Below, piece by piece: positions 38,720 to 49,560 of a stretch of DNA of 64,000 nucleotides. Both the position numbers and the translations under genes were made by a program. Every line of letters begins with the position of its first letter. Position 1 is the stretch's first letter. The DNA comes from Aquila chrysaetos chrysaetos (taxonomy: Eukaryota > Chordata > Aves > Accipitriformes > Accipitridae), in the NCBI RefSeq assembly GCF_900496995.4, contig NC_044018.1, forward strand, positions 29,616,047 to 29,680,046, in the 5' to 3' direction. Below the pieces are notes generated by a model. The model did no database searches. It saw only the letters and a program-made list of their open reading frames with translations, and had not been told where the DNA came from.

Positions 38720-39095
38720 GTCAGCCTTGGAGATGGAGGGATGGAAGGAGAGAAGGAGGGGAGGGATGAGGCAGGGAAGGAGGGACGGAAGGATGGAGGG
38801 AGAGAGGAGGGATGGATGAACGGGATGGAGGGATGTGTGGAGAGAGGGATGAGGCAGGGAAGGAGGGATGGGATGGAGGGATGTGTGGAGAGAGGGATGA
38901 GGCAGGGATGGGATGGATGGGATGGAAGGATGAGGCAGGGAAGGATGGATGGGGGTGAGGCAGGGATGGAGAGAGGGATGGAGGGAGAGAGGAGGCAGGG
39001 AAGGTGGAATGGAAGGATGAGGCAGGGATGGAGGAATGGGATGGAGGGATGCGTGGAGAGAGGGATGAGGCAGGGAGGGAGGGAGGGAAGGAGGG
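38720..39095. repeat. GGGATGGAGGGATGAGGCAG minisatellite
   Basis: Purine-rich units (GGGATGGAGGGATGTGTGGA, GAGAGGGATGAGGCAGGGA) are repeated over about 370 bp. A related GGATGGATGGATGG stretch lies at 39203-39270. Confidence 0.92.
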
Positions 39096-39270
39096 TGTTT
39101 GCGGCTCCTGCTGGGCTCCCACCTGGCTCAGACGGCGGGTGTAGCAGAGGGGGTGTTTTGGCACTTACTGATATCCGGAGTTGCAAAAAAATACAGATAC
39201 GCGGATGGATGGATGGATTCATGTGTGGACGGACAGAGGGATGCACCGGCGGATGGATGGGTGTGCGGGC

Positions 39271-40880
39271 AGATCGTGACACATGGATGGGGCAGCCGTG
39301 GTGGGAAGGATGGGACAGGGACAGGGTGTCTCAGTGCCAGCAGCCCTGGAGCCGGGGCCGAGGTCCTGTGTCCGTCTGTCCACGCGTGGGAGCAGCTGTC
39401 CGTGTTTCCTTGAGCTTCACCGCCTTGGAGGACGCCTTGGGAAAGGGCAGGTCCAATGGCTCTTCTTGGTGTTTCCATCTCGGATTTGGGGAGAAAAGGG
39501 GGAAAGGGAGATTTTGATTTAATTACAAAGGTTTGAGTTGATTTGAGAGGAAATGGGGGCCGGCTCAGCACCTTTTGGGCTGATCCGGAGTGGGTTCATC
39601 CTCCTCAGCTGTCAGACGGGGACCATTAATGTGGGACAGACAGACAGAAAAATAAAGAGATGCAGAGACAGGCGGGGAGATAAAGGGTTGGGGCCAGGGT
39701 GGGGGAGCGGATGCTCTGCGGGATAATCCAAAAGATGGAGAGATGGAAAGATAAACACCAGGAGAGACAGAGTACCAGCTGGACGGACAGACAGATGGCT
39801 GGAACGACAGAACAGATAACCCCCCCAGGCTCTGCCGGCACTGCATGCTCACCTGGGTGGGTTTGGGTTAAAAAAATTACTTTTTTTTTTCTGCCTGCCG
39901 GACATTCCCCGTGGGAAACAGCTGGTTTATTCCCTTTTTTCCCCGCATTCCTGGGTTCTCTTTAGATGGAGGGAGATGGATTTGGCAGCGCCAGAGCCCC
40001 TGGAGCCGGGGGGGGCTGCGGCTGCTCAGCCCCCTGCATGGCAGGTTACATTTTTTTTATTGCATTACTTTAAATAAAAGGAAAAAAAAGGGGAGAAACC
40101 CAAGGAGAAGAGAGGAATTAAGGGAAGCAAAAGGCTTCAGATCCATCCCCAGGAATAAATGGGCATCTTGGCCTTCCTCCTCCTCCTCCTCCCCCGGCAG
40201 TGTCTGTGACCACGTGAAAAGCTTGGGGTAATTTACGGCCCTTCCCGGGAAGCCTTTGGAGGCGGCTGTTTTCTCCCGTGATATTTATAGGGATGTGGGG
40301 GGCTGGAGGCTTTGCTTGCTGCCCCCCGAGGTTTTGGGGGGGGGAGTTATTTATGGGGTTTGAGTTGGAGGCTCCTCTTGGCTTGGGGGGAGTTGTTTTC
40401 CTCCCGTCCCAGCGGGGCAAAATCTTGGGATTGGGATCAGGAGTGATGTCTTGGCATCCTCCATCCCCAGAGCCCCCCCCGGGCTCCAGCACGAGCCCAC
40501 GGTGGGTTCTGCCCGTGGCTGGAAGCTTGCTCGCGCGCCGCATGGCACGGGGGGGTGAAGGGGTCACACGGAGGGGGTTGAGCACGGAGCTGGGGGGGGG
40601 GTTCGTAGGCACTGTATAACACCCTGCAAGTGCGATGCAATAACTTGGGGGTACAGTGCTACACCCCGTGAGTGTAGGTGCCCTATAGGTACCACCCTCC
40701 TACGCTGCAGGTACTGCGCGTCACCCCCAGGGACACCCCCACGTACACGGTGATGCTTGGCGAGTACCCCACAGGTACCCAGCGAGCTCCTAAAACACCC
40801 TGCGATGCCTGTGGGACCCCGTCAGCACCCACTCACCCCCCGCCCCCAGCTCCCTGCCTCAGTTTCCCCCCGCGGAAAGG
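39271..40880. other. Non-coding interval
   Basis: Mixed-composition sequence with a GACAGACAG/GAGAGATGGA-like simple stretch at about 39630-39820 and an AT-rich patch at 40045-40130. No gene supported. Confidence 0.5.
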
Positions 40881-40894
40881 GGGCCGCAGCGCGA

Positions 40895-41060
40895 GGCCGC
40901 CTGCGTTCGGGAAGGAAGCGAAGAAGAACGGCGAAGCTAATTGAAAACGAAGGGGAAATTTTTAATCAGGGCGAATGTAATTACTGCAGCTGGAGTTGGG
41001 CCAGGGCAGCAGGTTAATGGCCCCGCAGCTTCAATTCCATCTTCCCCCTCGGCTCGGCCT
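40895..41060. promoter_or_regulatory. Candidate conserved non-coding element
   Basis: GCTAATTGAAAACGAAGG, TTTTTAATCAGGGCGAATG, TAATTACTGCAGCTGGAG and GGTTAATGGCCCC lie close together, bearing several homeodomain-type cores in an otherwise GC-rich setting. Confidence 0.35.
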
Positions 41061-41099
41061 CGCCGCGCTCCCGGACGGGAATTGCTGGTGAATCCCGGG

Positions 41100-41275
41100 A
41101 GTGAAGCTTCCTCCATCCCTCCGTCCTTCCCTCCTTCCCTCCATCCTTCCCTCTATCCCGCCATCCCTCCTTCCTCCCTGTCATCCCTCCATCCCCTCCC
41201 CCATCCATCCTTCCATCCCTCCCTCCTTCCATCCCTCCTTCCCTCCCTCCTTCCTTCCTCCCTTCCGGCCCCAGG
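41100..41275. repeat. CCATCCCTCCTTCC pyrimidine repeat
   Basis: Nearly pure pyrimidine on the plus strand, built of 4-bp and 12-bp words (TCCATCCCTCCTTCCTCCC). Confidence 0.92.
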
Positions 41276-41419
41276 GCACAGGGCCGAACTGGGAGGCACT
41301 GGACCGAACTGGGAGGCACTGGGCTGCCCGCAGCCGGTTGTGCGGAGCCGCGGGCCCGGACCGGCTCTGCGGGGAGAAGCCGCTAGAGAGAGGCAGAGAG
41401 CTGCCGGGAACGGCGGCGG

Positions 41420-42035
41420 CTCCCGGACCCGCACCCGGACCCGCATCCCGCACCTTCGACTCGGACCCGCATCCGCACTCCGGACCCGCACCCCGGACCC
41501 GGACCGGCACCCTGGACCCGTACCCGCACCCACACCAGCACCCCAGACCCGGACCCGCACCCCGAATCTGGCCCTGCACCCCAGACCCAGACCGGCACCC
41601 TGGACCCGCACCCCGGATCCGCACCCAGACCGGCACCCTGGACCGGCACCCGCACCCAGACCGGCACCCCAGACCCACAACCTGGACCCGGACCTGCACC
41701 CCGCACCTCCGACCCGGATCAGCACCCCGCACCCGCACCCAGACCGGCACCCCAGACCGGCACCCTGGACCCGCACCTGCACCCAAACCGGCACCCCAGA
41801 CCCGCACCCACACCCTGGACCCGCACCCCGCACCTCCTACCCGGACCCGCAACCGGACCGGCGTCCCGGACCCGCACCGCAGACCTCCGACCCGCACCCG
41901 CAACCTGCACCCAGACCGGCACCCCAGACCCACAATCCGCACCTCTGACCTGCACCTGCACCCCAACCCGCACCCCAAACCCAGCCCTGCACCCCGCACC
42001 CGCACCCCGCACCCGCACCCGGACCCGCTCCCCAG
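41420..42035. repeat. ACCCGCACCCCGGACC minisatellite
   Basis: About 35 copies of a unit near 18 bp with variants (CCCAGACCGGCACCC, CGCACCCCGCACCTCC). Confidence 0.95.
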
Positions 42036-42479
42036 ACGCAGCCGAGAGGGTCCCCAGAGCCGGGGCTTTGCTGCGGGACTGGGGATGCTGCGGGATGGGG
42101 GGGTGCGGGGATGTGGGGTGCAGGGGTGGGATGTGCGGGGACGGGGGGTGCAGGGCAGGGGTGCAAATCCGGGCATGCCCCGACCCCCCCCCCAGCACAG
42201 CCCAGGCTGAGCCCCAGCAGCTCCGGCATCGTCTCCCACGGGACCGGGCGGCCTTTGCACTGGAGCGGATTTGGGGGGGCGGGATGCTCGCCCCATCCCC
42301 TGGGACCCCCCCTCACTGCTCCCCAGCCACGTTTTGGGGCAGAAAGAGGCAAAACTGGGGGGGGTGGGGGTGTGCTCAACACAGGGTTGGGGACCCGTAG
42401 GATCAGGCCACAATTCCCACCCACAGGTAGGATCCCCTCCCTGCCCTTCCCCACCACCCCATCCACAAACCCCTCCCCA

Positions 42480-42900
42480 AATTTTGGCAAGAGGCTTATT
42501 TATTCTTCTCTATATTTTATGTCTCTGTTAATTAGATAATTAATCTTTATTGGTTCCTTTTATTTTTTATTGCTCGCTGCCCCCCCCTCCCCTTCCCCGT
42601 GCCGTATTCACGCCTCTCCCGGTGCCTGCATCCCAGCTGCTAGGCAATATTTTTCTAATAGAGTGTTTAAAAAGGAAATGTGGATATGAAAAAGGGGGGA
42701 AAAAAATAAAAAAAAAAAATAAAAACCCTCTTGGAAAAATAATTTCACTTCTGTTACCAGCTAAAATAAAGCTGGAACTGGGTAATAAAAAAAAGAAAAT
42801 AGCACAATACAAGAGACAATAAAAATGTCATCTTTTCCAATAAAAAACATCTCTTTTTTTCCCCTCGCTGGCTGCTTTGCATGAGATGGGTTTTGTTCCC
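42480..42900. promoter_or_regulatory. AT-rich element with clustered TAAT sites
   Basis: TCTGTTAATTAGATAATTAA followed by TCTTTATTGGTTCC, then A-rich runs (42690-42850). The first 110 bp look like a homeodomain-responsive element; the rest is low complexity. Confidence 0.35.
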
Positions 42901-43009
42901 CCGTTCTTGACATGGCAGGAGAGGAAAGGGGAGAAGGAGGAAGCCGGAGCGCACCGGCGAAGCGAACTTCGGGGCAAGGAAGTGTGGGAGAAGGGAAGGA
43001 AGGAGGAAG

Positions 43010-43355
43010 GAAAGAGGGAAAAAAAGCCCTTTTAGAGGGGAAAAAAGTCATTTTAGAGGGAAAACAGCCCTTTGGGGGTGGGGCAAAGCCCTCTTAGTGG
43101 GGCAAAGCCCTTTTAGAGGGAAAACAGCCCCTTTAGAGCAGAAAAAAGCCCTTTTAGAGGGGAAAAAAACATTTAGAAGGAAAAGAAGCCCTTCTGGAAG
43201 GGGCAAAAAGCTCTTTTAGAGGGGAAAGCCCCTCCCTTTTAGAAGGAAAAAAGCCCTTTTAGAGGGGAAAAAAGCCTGTTTAGAGGAGAAAAAAAGGCTT
43301 TTAGAGAAAAAAAAAGTCCTTTTAGAGGGGAAAAAAGCCCCTTTAGGGGGAAAAA
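43010..43355. repeat. CCCTTTTAGAGGGGAAAAAAG minisatellite
   Basis: About sixteen copies of a unit near 20-21 bp with variable A-run length. Confidence 0.93.
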
Positions 43356-43664
43356 CGTCCTGGTTTGGGGCTGGTGAGGTCATGGCTGGTCCCAGGGGAG
43401 CGGCTGTTGCCGCTTCTCCCATGGGTCCGGCTACGGCTGGGTCATTCGGGGGGTGAATCCCACCCATCCCATCCCCACCACAGGGGGAATCGGGCTGGGG
43501 AACAGGCAGTGTCACCCCAAAAGCTTGATTCCCCTTCTGGGGCTGGTGATGCTCCGGGGGGAGGTCGGGCAGGATAAGGCCCCTTTGGGCATCCCCAGAA
43601 GGGGGGGGTCGTGGCCGTGGGAGCTGGGATGGGTCCTCCATGGGAGGGTGATGTCGCACCCATG

Positions 43665-44010
43665 GGGGGAATTTGGGGCTGGGGAAAGGAATGTGGGGCT
43701 GGAGAAGGGGGTTTGGGGCTGGAGAAGGGAGTTTGGGGCTGGAGGAAGGAATTTAGGGCTGGGAAAGGGAGTGTGGGGCTGAGAAAGGGAATTTGGGGCT
43801 GGGGAAAGGAGTCTGGGGTTTGGGAAGGGAATTTGGGGCTGGAAGGAGGGAATGGGGGGCTGGGGAAGGGGACTTGGGGTTAAGGAAGGGAATGTGGGGC
43901 TGGGGAAAGGGAGTTTGGGGTTTGGGGAAGGAGTTTGGGGTTTGGGAAGGGAATTTAGGGCTGGAAGGAGGGAATGTGGGGCTGGGGAAGGGAGTTTGGG
44001 GCAGGAGGTG
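43665..44010. repeat. GGGGCTGGGGAAGGGAATTT minisatellite
   Basis: About seventeen copies of a roughly 20-bp purine-rich unit with variants GAGTTTGGGGTTTGGG and GAATGTGGGGCTGGGG. Confidence 0.94.
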
Positions 44011-45540
44011 GATGCTCCGGCCGCCCGTGGCTCCATCCAAGCAGCTCCGATAGCCGCAACTGCTTTGGGACAGGGATGGGGTTCAGTGCCCCAAACCTGG
44101 GGGTCCCCGGCCATCCCCCCCCATCACCAGGGCCTGACCGCGGGGTTTTGGGGAGAAGCAAAACCCCCCAAACCTGAGCTCACCTGGGGACGGGATTCAC
44201 CTCCACCACCACAAACAGCCCAGAAAAAGGCATTATTCCACCTGCCTGCAGCCAAGAACACCCCCAAAAAACCCACTTTTCTCCCCAAATCTCCCTTGTG
44301 GGGATGCAAAAGTGATGTGGGAGCAAATCCTATATCCATTGCCCCCAGATTTACACCGCATTGATGGAGCCACCACAGCTTTGACCTCGTCCTTTATGGC
44401 CATAGGGAGATGCACGGATCCTGCCACTGGGATTTCCACCGGGATTTTTTTTTTTTTTTGCTGGGGGGGGGGAACGGGGGCTGTCGGCACCTGTTTTTCT
44501 GTTTAAAGGAGAAATAATCAGGTGCAGGTGTTTGTGTTTCTGCCTGGGCCGGAGGAAAAAAGGCAGCGGTGATTTATAGGAGCGATCGCGCCCGTAAATC
44601 TCCCCGCGGTTGGAAAGGAGACCTGGGGAGGGAGTTTTGGTGCGAAATTCCCCTTTTTTTGCCCCATTTCTGTGTCTTCTTTTATTTCTTCCATGCAAGA
44701 AAAGAGTCAGAGTGGGAAACCTCCCCCCGCCCCGGGCTCGGCCCCACACGCAGCTCCATAAATGGGGTCGGATCCAGCCCTGGTCTGCACCCCAATACGG
44801 CCCCCCCCCCATGGCAGGATCTGTCCCTGGTGGGGGCAAACCCTGGCTTACTGGGAGCACTGGGAGGACTGGGAGTATTGGGCAGCCAGGTGGTACCTGC
44901 TGGGGAGGGACACCCCCCCCAACCCAGCACCCAACCGGGGACCCCTGGGGTCAGCCGCTGCCTTGGTCCCCCAAGGTTAGAAAGTGCCGAAAAAAGGGAA
45001 AACCAACCCAAAAATCAGCTGGGGGGGGGATCGGGCCCATTTTTATTTGGGGGGAGCAGTTCTAGGGTGGGGGTGGATGCAGGGATGGGGGGGGTCGGGG
45101 TTTGGCCCCATTTGGGGATGGAGAAATGGGGGGGTGGCATCGCCCTGGTACCCAGCACAGGGGCCGGATCCTGCCCCCCCCCGGCCCCATCCCGCAGGGA
45201 GGAGGAGGAGGAGGAGGAGGAGAAGAAGGAGGAGGAGGAGGAGGAGGAGGAAGGAGGCAGCTGGCGGGAGACAAAGAGCCGGCGATGGAGAAACAAAGAG
45301 GGACGGAGGGAGCGAGGCCCCAGACAAAGAGAAACGAGGCGGCGGGAGGAGCCCGGGCGCGAAGGCTCCGACCATCCTCATCCTCATCCTCGGGCTCATC
45401 TTCAGCCTCAGCCTCAACGGCCTCCGCACACCGGGGCAAATGCCCCGGGAAGGGGCAGAGCGGGATCAGAAACACCCCTCGGAGCTGCCAACCCCCAACG
45501 CAGTTATCGTTAATTTTAGTTTCCTTTCCCCCCCCATCAC
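44011..45540. other. Non-coding interval with GAG/GGA purine tract
   Basis: No gene supported. A GGAGGAGGAGGAGGAGG purine tract lies at 45196-45260 and a (CCTCAT)n-like stretch at 45372-45400. An A/T-rich patch occurs at 44505-44700. Confidence 0.5.
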
Positions 45541-45544
45541 CTTT

Positions 45545-46095
45545 TGAAAAAATATCTGAATAATTTTTTTATGTCTGATTTTTTTAATATCTGAATTTTT
45601 ATATCTGAAGATTTTTATATCTGAAGATTTTAATATCTAAATATTTCTATGTCTGGGTTTTTTAATATCTGAATATTTTTAGATCTGAGTTTTTTTGTAT
45701 TTGAATATTTTTAGATCTGAGGGTTTTTGTATTTGAATATTTTACATCTGAATATTTTTCTATCTGAATTTTTTCCGTCTGAATATTTTCCCATCCAAAT
45801 ATTTTTAGATCTGAATTTTTTTGTATCTGAATATTTTTTATATCTGAAATTTTTTTATCTTAATATTTTTATATCTTAGTATTTTTCTCTTACATGTTTA
45901 TATCTGAACATTTTTCTACCTGAATTTTTTATATCTGACTATTTTTCTATCGCAATGTTTTTTCTCTTAATATTTTTATATCCGAATACTTTTGATATCT
46001 GAATATTTTTCCTAGCTGAATATTTTTCCTAGCTGAACACTTTCCTCTACCTGAACCCTTTTCTCTATCCGAATATATTTTTTCCCTATATCTGA
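45545..46095. repeat. AT-rich minisatellite (ATATCTGAATATTTTT)
   Basis: About thirty copies of a 14-22 bp unit, TATATCTGAATATTTTT and variants. It is the most AT-rich stretch of the window in a locus that is otherwise GC-rich. Confidence 0.95.
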
Positions 46096-46099
46096 ATAA

Positions 46100-46300
46100 T
46101 TAAGTCATCTGGATTCCTATGATTTCCCAGCCCCAATGATAAATCGTCATTCCAGGACTGAGCCAGTTGGCAGATCTTTACCTCCGCGCTCTCATTAATC
46201 ACCCTGCCACCAGATTCATGCTTTATGCTAATGCCGGCAGACTTATTGACTCGGGGTTAGTCAATGACCGGGTCACGCCTGGCCCCGGGCCAGCCGGGGG
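46100..46300. promoter_or_regulatory. Candidate conserved element with ATTGACT palindrome
   Basis: Unique sequence containing CTCATTAATCACCCTGCC, GCTTTATGCTAATGCC and a 7-bp inverted repeat, ATTGACT (46245-46251) and AGTCAAT (46259-46265), separated by 7 bp. The arms contain TGACT/AGTCA half sites of AP-1/MAF type. Confidence 0.4.
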
Positions 46301-46396
46301 TGAAAAGGGCAGGGGGTGAAAGGCAGAGGATGGATTTTATATAAAATACCTTGAATTTTATAATCATCATCTTAGAATTTTTTTAATAACCAACCC

Positions 46397-46496
46397 GCAG
46401 GAGGGGACAGACGGCATCGCGTCGGCGCAGGTACCGAACCGCACTACCCCGTGGTTTGGTACCCGCGCTGACGCAATGCTGTCCGCCCCCTGCTGC
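46397..46496. repeat. 100-nt near-perfect hairpin (46-position stem, 8-nt loop)
   Basis: The left arm 46397-46442 pairs position by position with 46451-46496 around the loop ACTACCCC, without a single bulge. In the inner 33 positions there are 27 Watson-Crick pairs, 4 G-T pairs and 2 mismatches. It could be an inverted duplication, a small hairpin element or a miRNA-like precursor. No known miRNA sequence was recognised. Confidence 0.8.
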
Positions 46497-46872
46497 ACCC
46501 TGCAGCATCAAGCGCCAGCTCCTGGAGTCATGGGATTTTCAGTTTTCTCTTCTCACTTCCAGCCCTAGGAAGAATTCAGCCTCAAACCGGCCTAACAATG
46601 TGCACCCAGGCTTTTCACCCCCATAAATAGTATGACATATTCTTTTAGTATTAAATTATTGTTATTGTTAATTTAGTCTTAGTCTTAGTCTTAGTCATGG
46701 TCTTAGTCTTAGTCTTTCTTTTTCTATTTCTATTTCTATTTCTATATTTCTATTTCTTATTAACATTATTATATCTAACCCTAACCTATCCCCTCCTGCA
46801 TCCCTCAGCATCAAGCACCAGCTCCTGGAGTCATGGGATTTCCTGTTTTTCTTGCCTCATTTCCAGCCCTAT
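46484..46872. repeat. Direct repeat pair of about 85 bp
   Basis: The segment beginning CCTGCAGCATCAAGCGCC and continuing AGCTCCTGGAGTCATGGG to TTCCAGCCCTA (46484-46575) recurs, diverged, at about 46786-46872 (CTCAGCATCAAGCACC onward). The first copy abuts the hairpin. It may be a dispersed repeat family; I do not recognise it. Confidence 0.7.
46665..46765. repeat. (TTAGTC)n and (TTTCTA)n microsatellites
   Basis: Six to seven TTAGTC hexamers with one CATGG interruption, followed by TATTTC hexamers. Confidence 0.92.
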
Positions 46873-46949
46873 AAAGAGAACTTTTGGGGGGGGATTAAAA
46901 ATGATGGTTTTTTTCTCCCCGGTCCTTGGTGATGTAAGGGTTTTAACAC

Positions 46950-47410
46950 CTACAGATACATAGGGGATATATCTGCAGGGACATCCCTATGTGCATATGT
47001 AGGATTGTGGGGGATAAAACCATAGGTCTGTCTATAAGCACCCAATATACTGAGCAGCAGGACAGTATATGGGTCTATATGCAAGGCCCTTACCCAGCTC
47101 TGTGCATCACTAGCTATAGAAGTGTATGTATAGATAAAGATATATATGCACCCCATGGATCCAGCTCTGCACACAGCATCGCAGGAATAGAATTGTATAT
47201 GTGCCTATACGTGCCCCATAGACTCTGCCCTAGAGATGTCATTATAACCACAGGACCGTATACATCTGTGGGGAGGGGACTGTATCTGCTTCTATACGTC
47301 CCCCATAGGTCCCATGCCGTGTGCATAGGAGCAATAGGGCCCTATAGGTGCCTGTGCAGTGCTGGCACCCTGCTGCCTGTCCCTCTATACGTGTCTATAG
47401 GCACTGACAG
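46950..47410. repeat. Degenerate long tandem repeat with TATA/CTATA words
   Basis: Blocks of roughly 80 bp share GTATATGTGCCTATACGTG, CCCCATAGACTCTG and GGACAGTATATGGGTC-like words. Much diverged. Confidence 0.55.
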
Positions 47411-47819
47411 GGGTGGGGGATGCTGCCTGGGCTTGGGGGGGCTCAGCCTGGTCCTGGGGGGGTGGACTCGGTCCTGTCCTGGGGGGCTCTACCCAGCCCT
47501 GGGGGCTCAGCCCGGTCTGGGGGGGGGGCTCAGGCCGGGGGGCTCCATAGGGGGTCTCGGGGGGGGGGGGGTGGTGGTGTCCGTGGGTGGGATCCCGGGG
47601 GACTTCTGGGGTGGAAGTCCCGAGGGTCTCCGTGGGACGGAGGATGTGGGAAGGGGGGTCCCGTGGGGGGGTCCCGGGGGTCTCCGTGGGAGGAAGGACG
47701 CGGGGAGGGGGGGGGCCGGGAGGAGCCTCGGGGCGAGAACGACGGGGCTGGGAGGAGAGGGGGGGGGGCGGGGAAAAAAAAAAGGCAGAAAAAGCAAACT
47801 CTGCCCCCTACCCCCCCCC

Positions 47820-48094
47820 CCGGGGCAGGGCTGGGGGCGGTGCCGGGGGCGGTGCGGGCCGGGGCCGCCTCGACGGGACGGGGCCCCCGGGGCGGCCGCG
47901 GCTTCGGGTCGGGCGGAGCGGCCGGAGGAGGGAGACGGGGCTGCTGCGCCGTCCGAACCGCCCCCCCCCCCCTTCCCGGGACCCCCCGGGACGGCACCCA
48001 CCGGGACGGGACCCCCCGGAGCTCCCCCGGCACCCCCCGAGTCCTGCCGGGGTCCCCCCCGGCCCGTCCGCCCCGTCGGGGAGCTGCGCGGCAG
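47820..48094 (+). promoter_or_regulatory. Orphan CpG island with strong splice donor; possible first exon of unannotated RNA
   Basis: About 275 bp of CpG-dense sequence (GGGGCGGCCGCGGCTTCGGG) ends in GCTGCGCGGCAG|gtaagc, with GT at 48095-48096. No protein homology was recognised in the upstream sequence. In the human locus long non-coding RNAs occur between HOXC4 and SMUG1; whether this is an equivalent is unknown. Confidence 0.4.
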
Positions 48095-48104
48095 GTAAGC
48101 GGGG

Positions 48105-48520
48105 TCCGGCCCCCCCCCGGCCCCTCTTCTCTCCCTTTCTTTTTTCTTCTTTCTTTTTCTTCCTTTCTCTCCTTTTCTTTCCCCTTTTCTTCCTTTTTTT
48201 ACCCTTTTTTCCTTTCCCTTGTTTTTGTTTTTATTTCTCTTTTTTCCTTTCCCTTCTTTTCATTTTTCTTTTTTTTCCTTTCTATTTCCATTTTTCTTCC
48301 TTTTTACTTTTTCTTTCTTTTTCTTCACTTTTCTTCCCTTTTTGCCCCCTTTCTTCCTTTTTGCCTCCTTTTCCTTACTTTTTCTCTTTTGCATCTTTTT
48401 TCTTGCCCTTTTTTTCTCTCTTTCTCCCTTCCTTCCTTCCTCTCATTTTCTTTTCCACCTCTCTTTTCTTCCCTCCATTCCCTCCTTCTTTCCCTCCTCC
48501 CCCCCATCCCCCTGCAGGGA
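48105..48520. repeat. Polypyrimidine tract (CTTTTC-rich)
   Basis: More than 400 bp of nearly pure C/T on the plus strand just after the donor at 48095, consisting of TTTTC, CTTCC and TTTCTT words. Confidence 0.92.
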
Positions 48521-48889
48521 AGGGGCAGCAGCAAACTTTGCCCCCCCCATCCATCCCCTCTTCCCCCACTCCCCCCTCCTCCATCTCTCTCTAGAAAACA
48601 GCCTGAAAAAGTCTATTTTTGGGGTACTCCCCCTTTCCCCCATTCCCTCCCCCAAAAGCTGCCGGGTTGGGGGGGGAGCTCCAACTTGGGGGGATTGGGG
48701 TGGGGGGGGCAGCTTTTCCGCTCAACACAATGAGGGTCCTGCAGTGGGATGCTTGGGCCAAGCTGGGAAATCTGATTTTTATGAGACATTTGACAAGTGT
48801 TCTGAACTGGACCTCCTTTTGCCTCACTCCACCCCCCATCCCGCTAAGAAAAGAGCCTTCAGCCCAATTTTAGGTTGAAAAAGCGAGAA

Positions 48890-49080
48890 TTCAGCTAAAA
48901 AATAAATAAGGGCTCCACCACGCTCTGGTATTCAAATCACGTAGCCCCGAGCCCAGTGTTCCTGCTTCCAAGAAATATTAATCTAAATTACTATTAATAA
49001 GGGACAGCTACAAGTTAATTGGCATTAAAATAATTCATTTCAATTTGTTAATATTAAATGAGCAGATAGCGCCTTCGCTC
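48890..49080. promoter_or_regulatory. Candidate conserved non-coding element (TAAT-rich)
   Basis: AGAAATATTAATCTAAATTA, CTATTAATAAGGGACAGC and CAAGTTAATTGGCATTAAA are followed by GTTAATATTAAATGAGCAG. Repeat-free, moderate GC and dense in homeodomain cores. Confidence 0.45.
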
Positions 49081-49329
49081 CGGACGCACTTGCAATGCCG
49101 GGGCTGGGGGGGGAGGTCCTTGCCATGGGCCCCCCAAAATGCTCATGGGAATTCCCAACACTGGAGCAGCGCTGGGTGCAGGATCCTGCTTTTCCCCTTC
49201 TATTTCCCCCCCGCTTTTTTCCTCCTTTTTTTCCAGCTTTCCCAGGAAAACACCCCCTCCAATCCGCCGAGCATCGAGGCCTCTGCTCCCACCCCACGCG
49301 ATTCCCCCCCCCCCGGGTAAAGCCTCACC

Positions 49330-49560
49330 ATCCGCTCCAGCCCCTAATAAAATATTTACACCCTCGTATCCCGCTATTGATTTTATGGAAAACCGCTCCG
49401 CCGCTGGAATTCATTAGGTTTGAGTTACCCCGCTCCTCGGCTGGGTAAAAAGCCCTCTCGTCTCCCATCTGTTTGCATCCCGCGGAGCTAAACAGAGCAA
49501 AAAAAAAGCGATTTGATTAATATTTACAGGGCTCCGGCGCCTGCATCCGCGCGGCAGCTC
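49330..49560. promoter_or_regulatory. Candidate conserved non-coding element
   Basis: Repeat-free sequence with TAATAAAATATTTACACCC, GCTATTGATTTTATGG and CGATTTGATTAATATTTAC. Confidence 0.38.

Noticed and set aside
45160-45475. Glu/Arg- and Ser-rich open frames.
   Set aside because: They derive from GAG/GGA and CCTCAT simple repeats, with no initiation or conservation evidence.
46674-46790. TTAGTC hexamers and a CTAACCCTAACC word, suggesting an interstitial telomere.
   Set aside because: The hexamer is TTAGTC, not TTAGGG, and the true telomere-like word has only two units.
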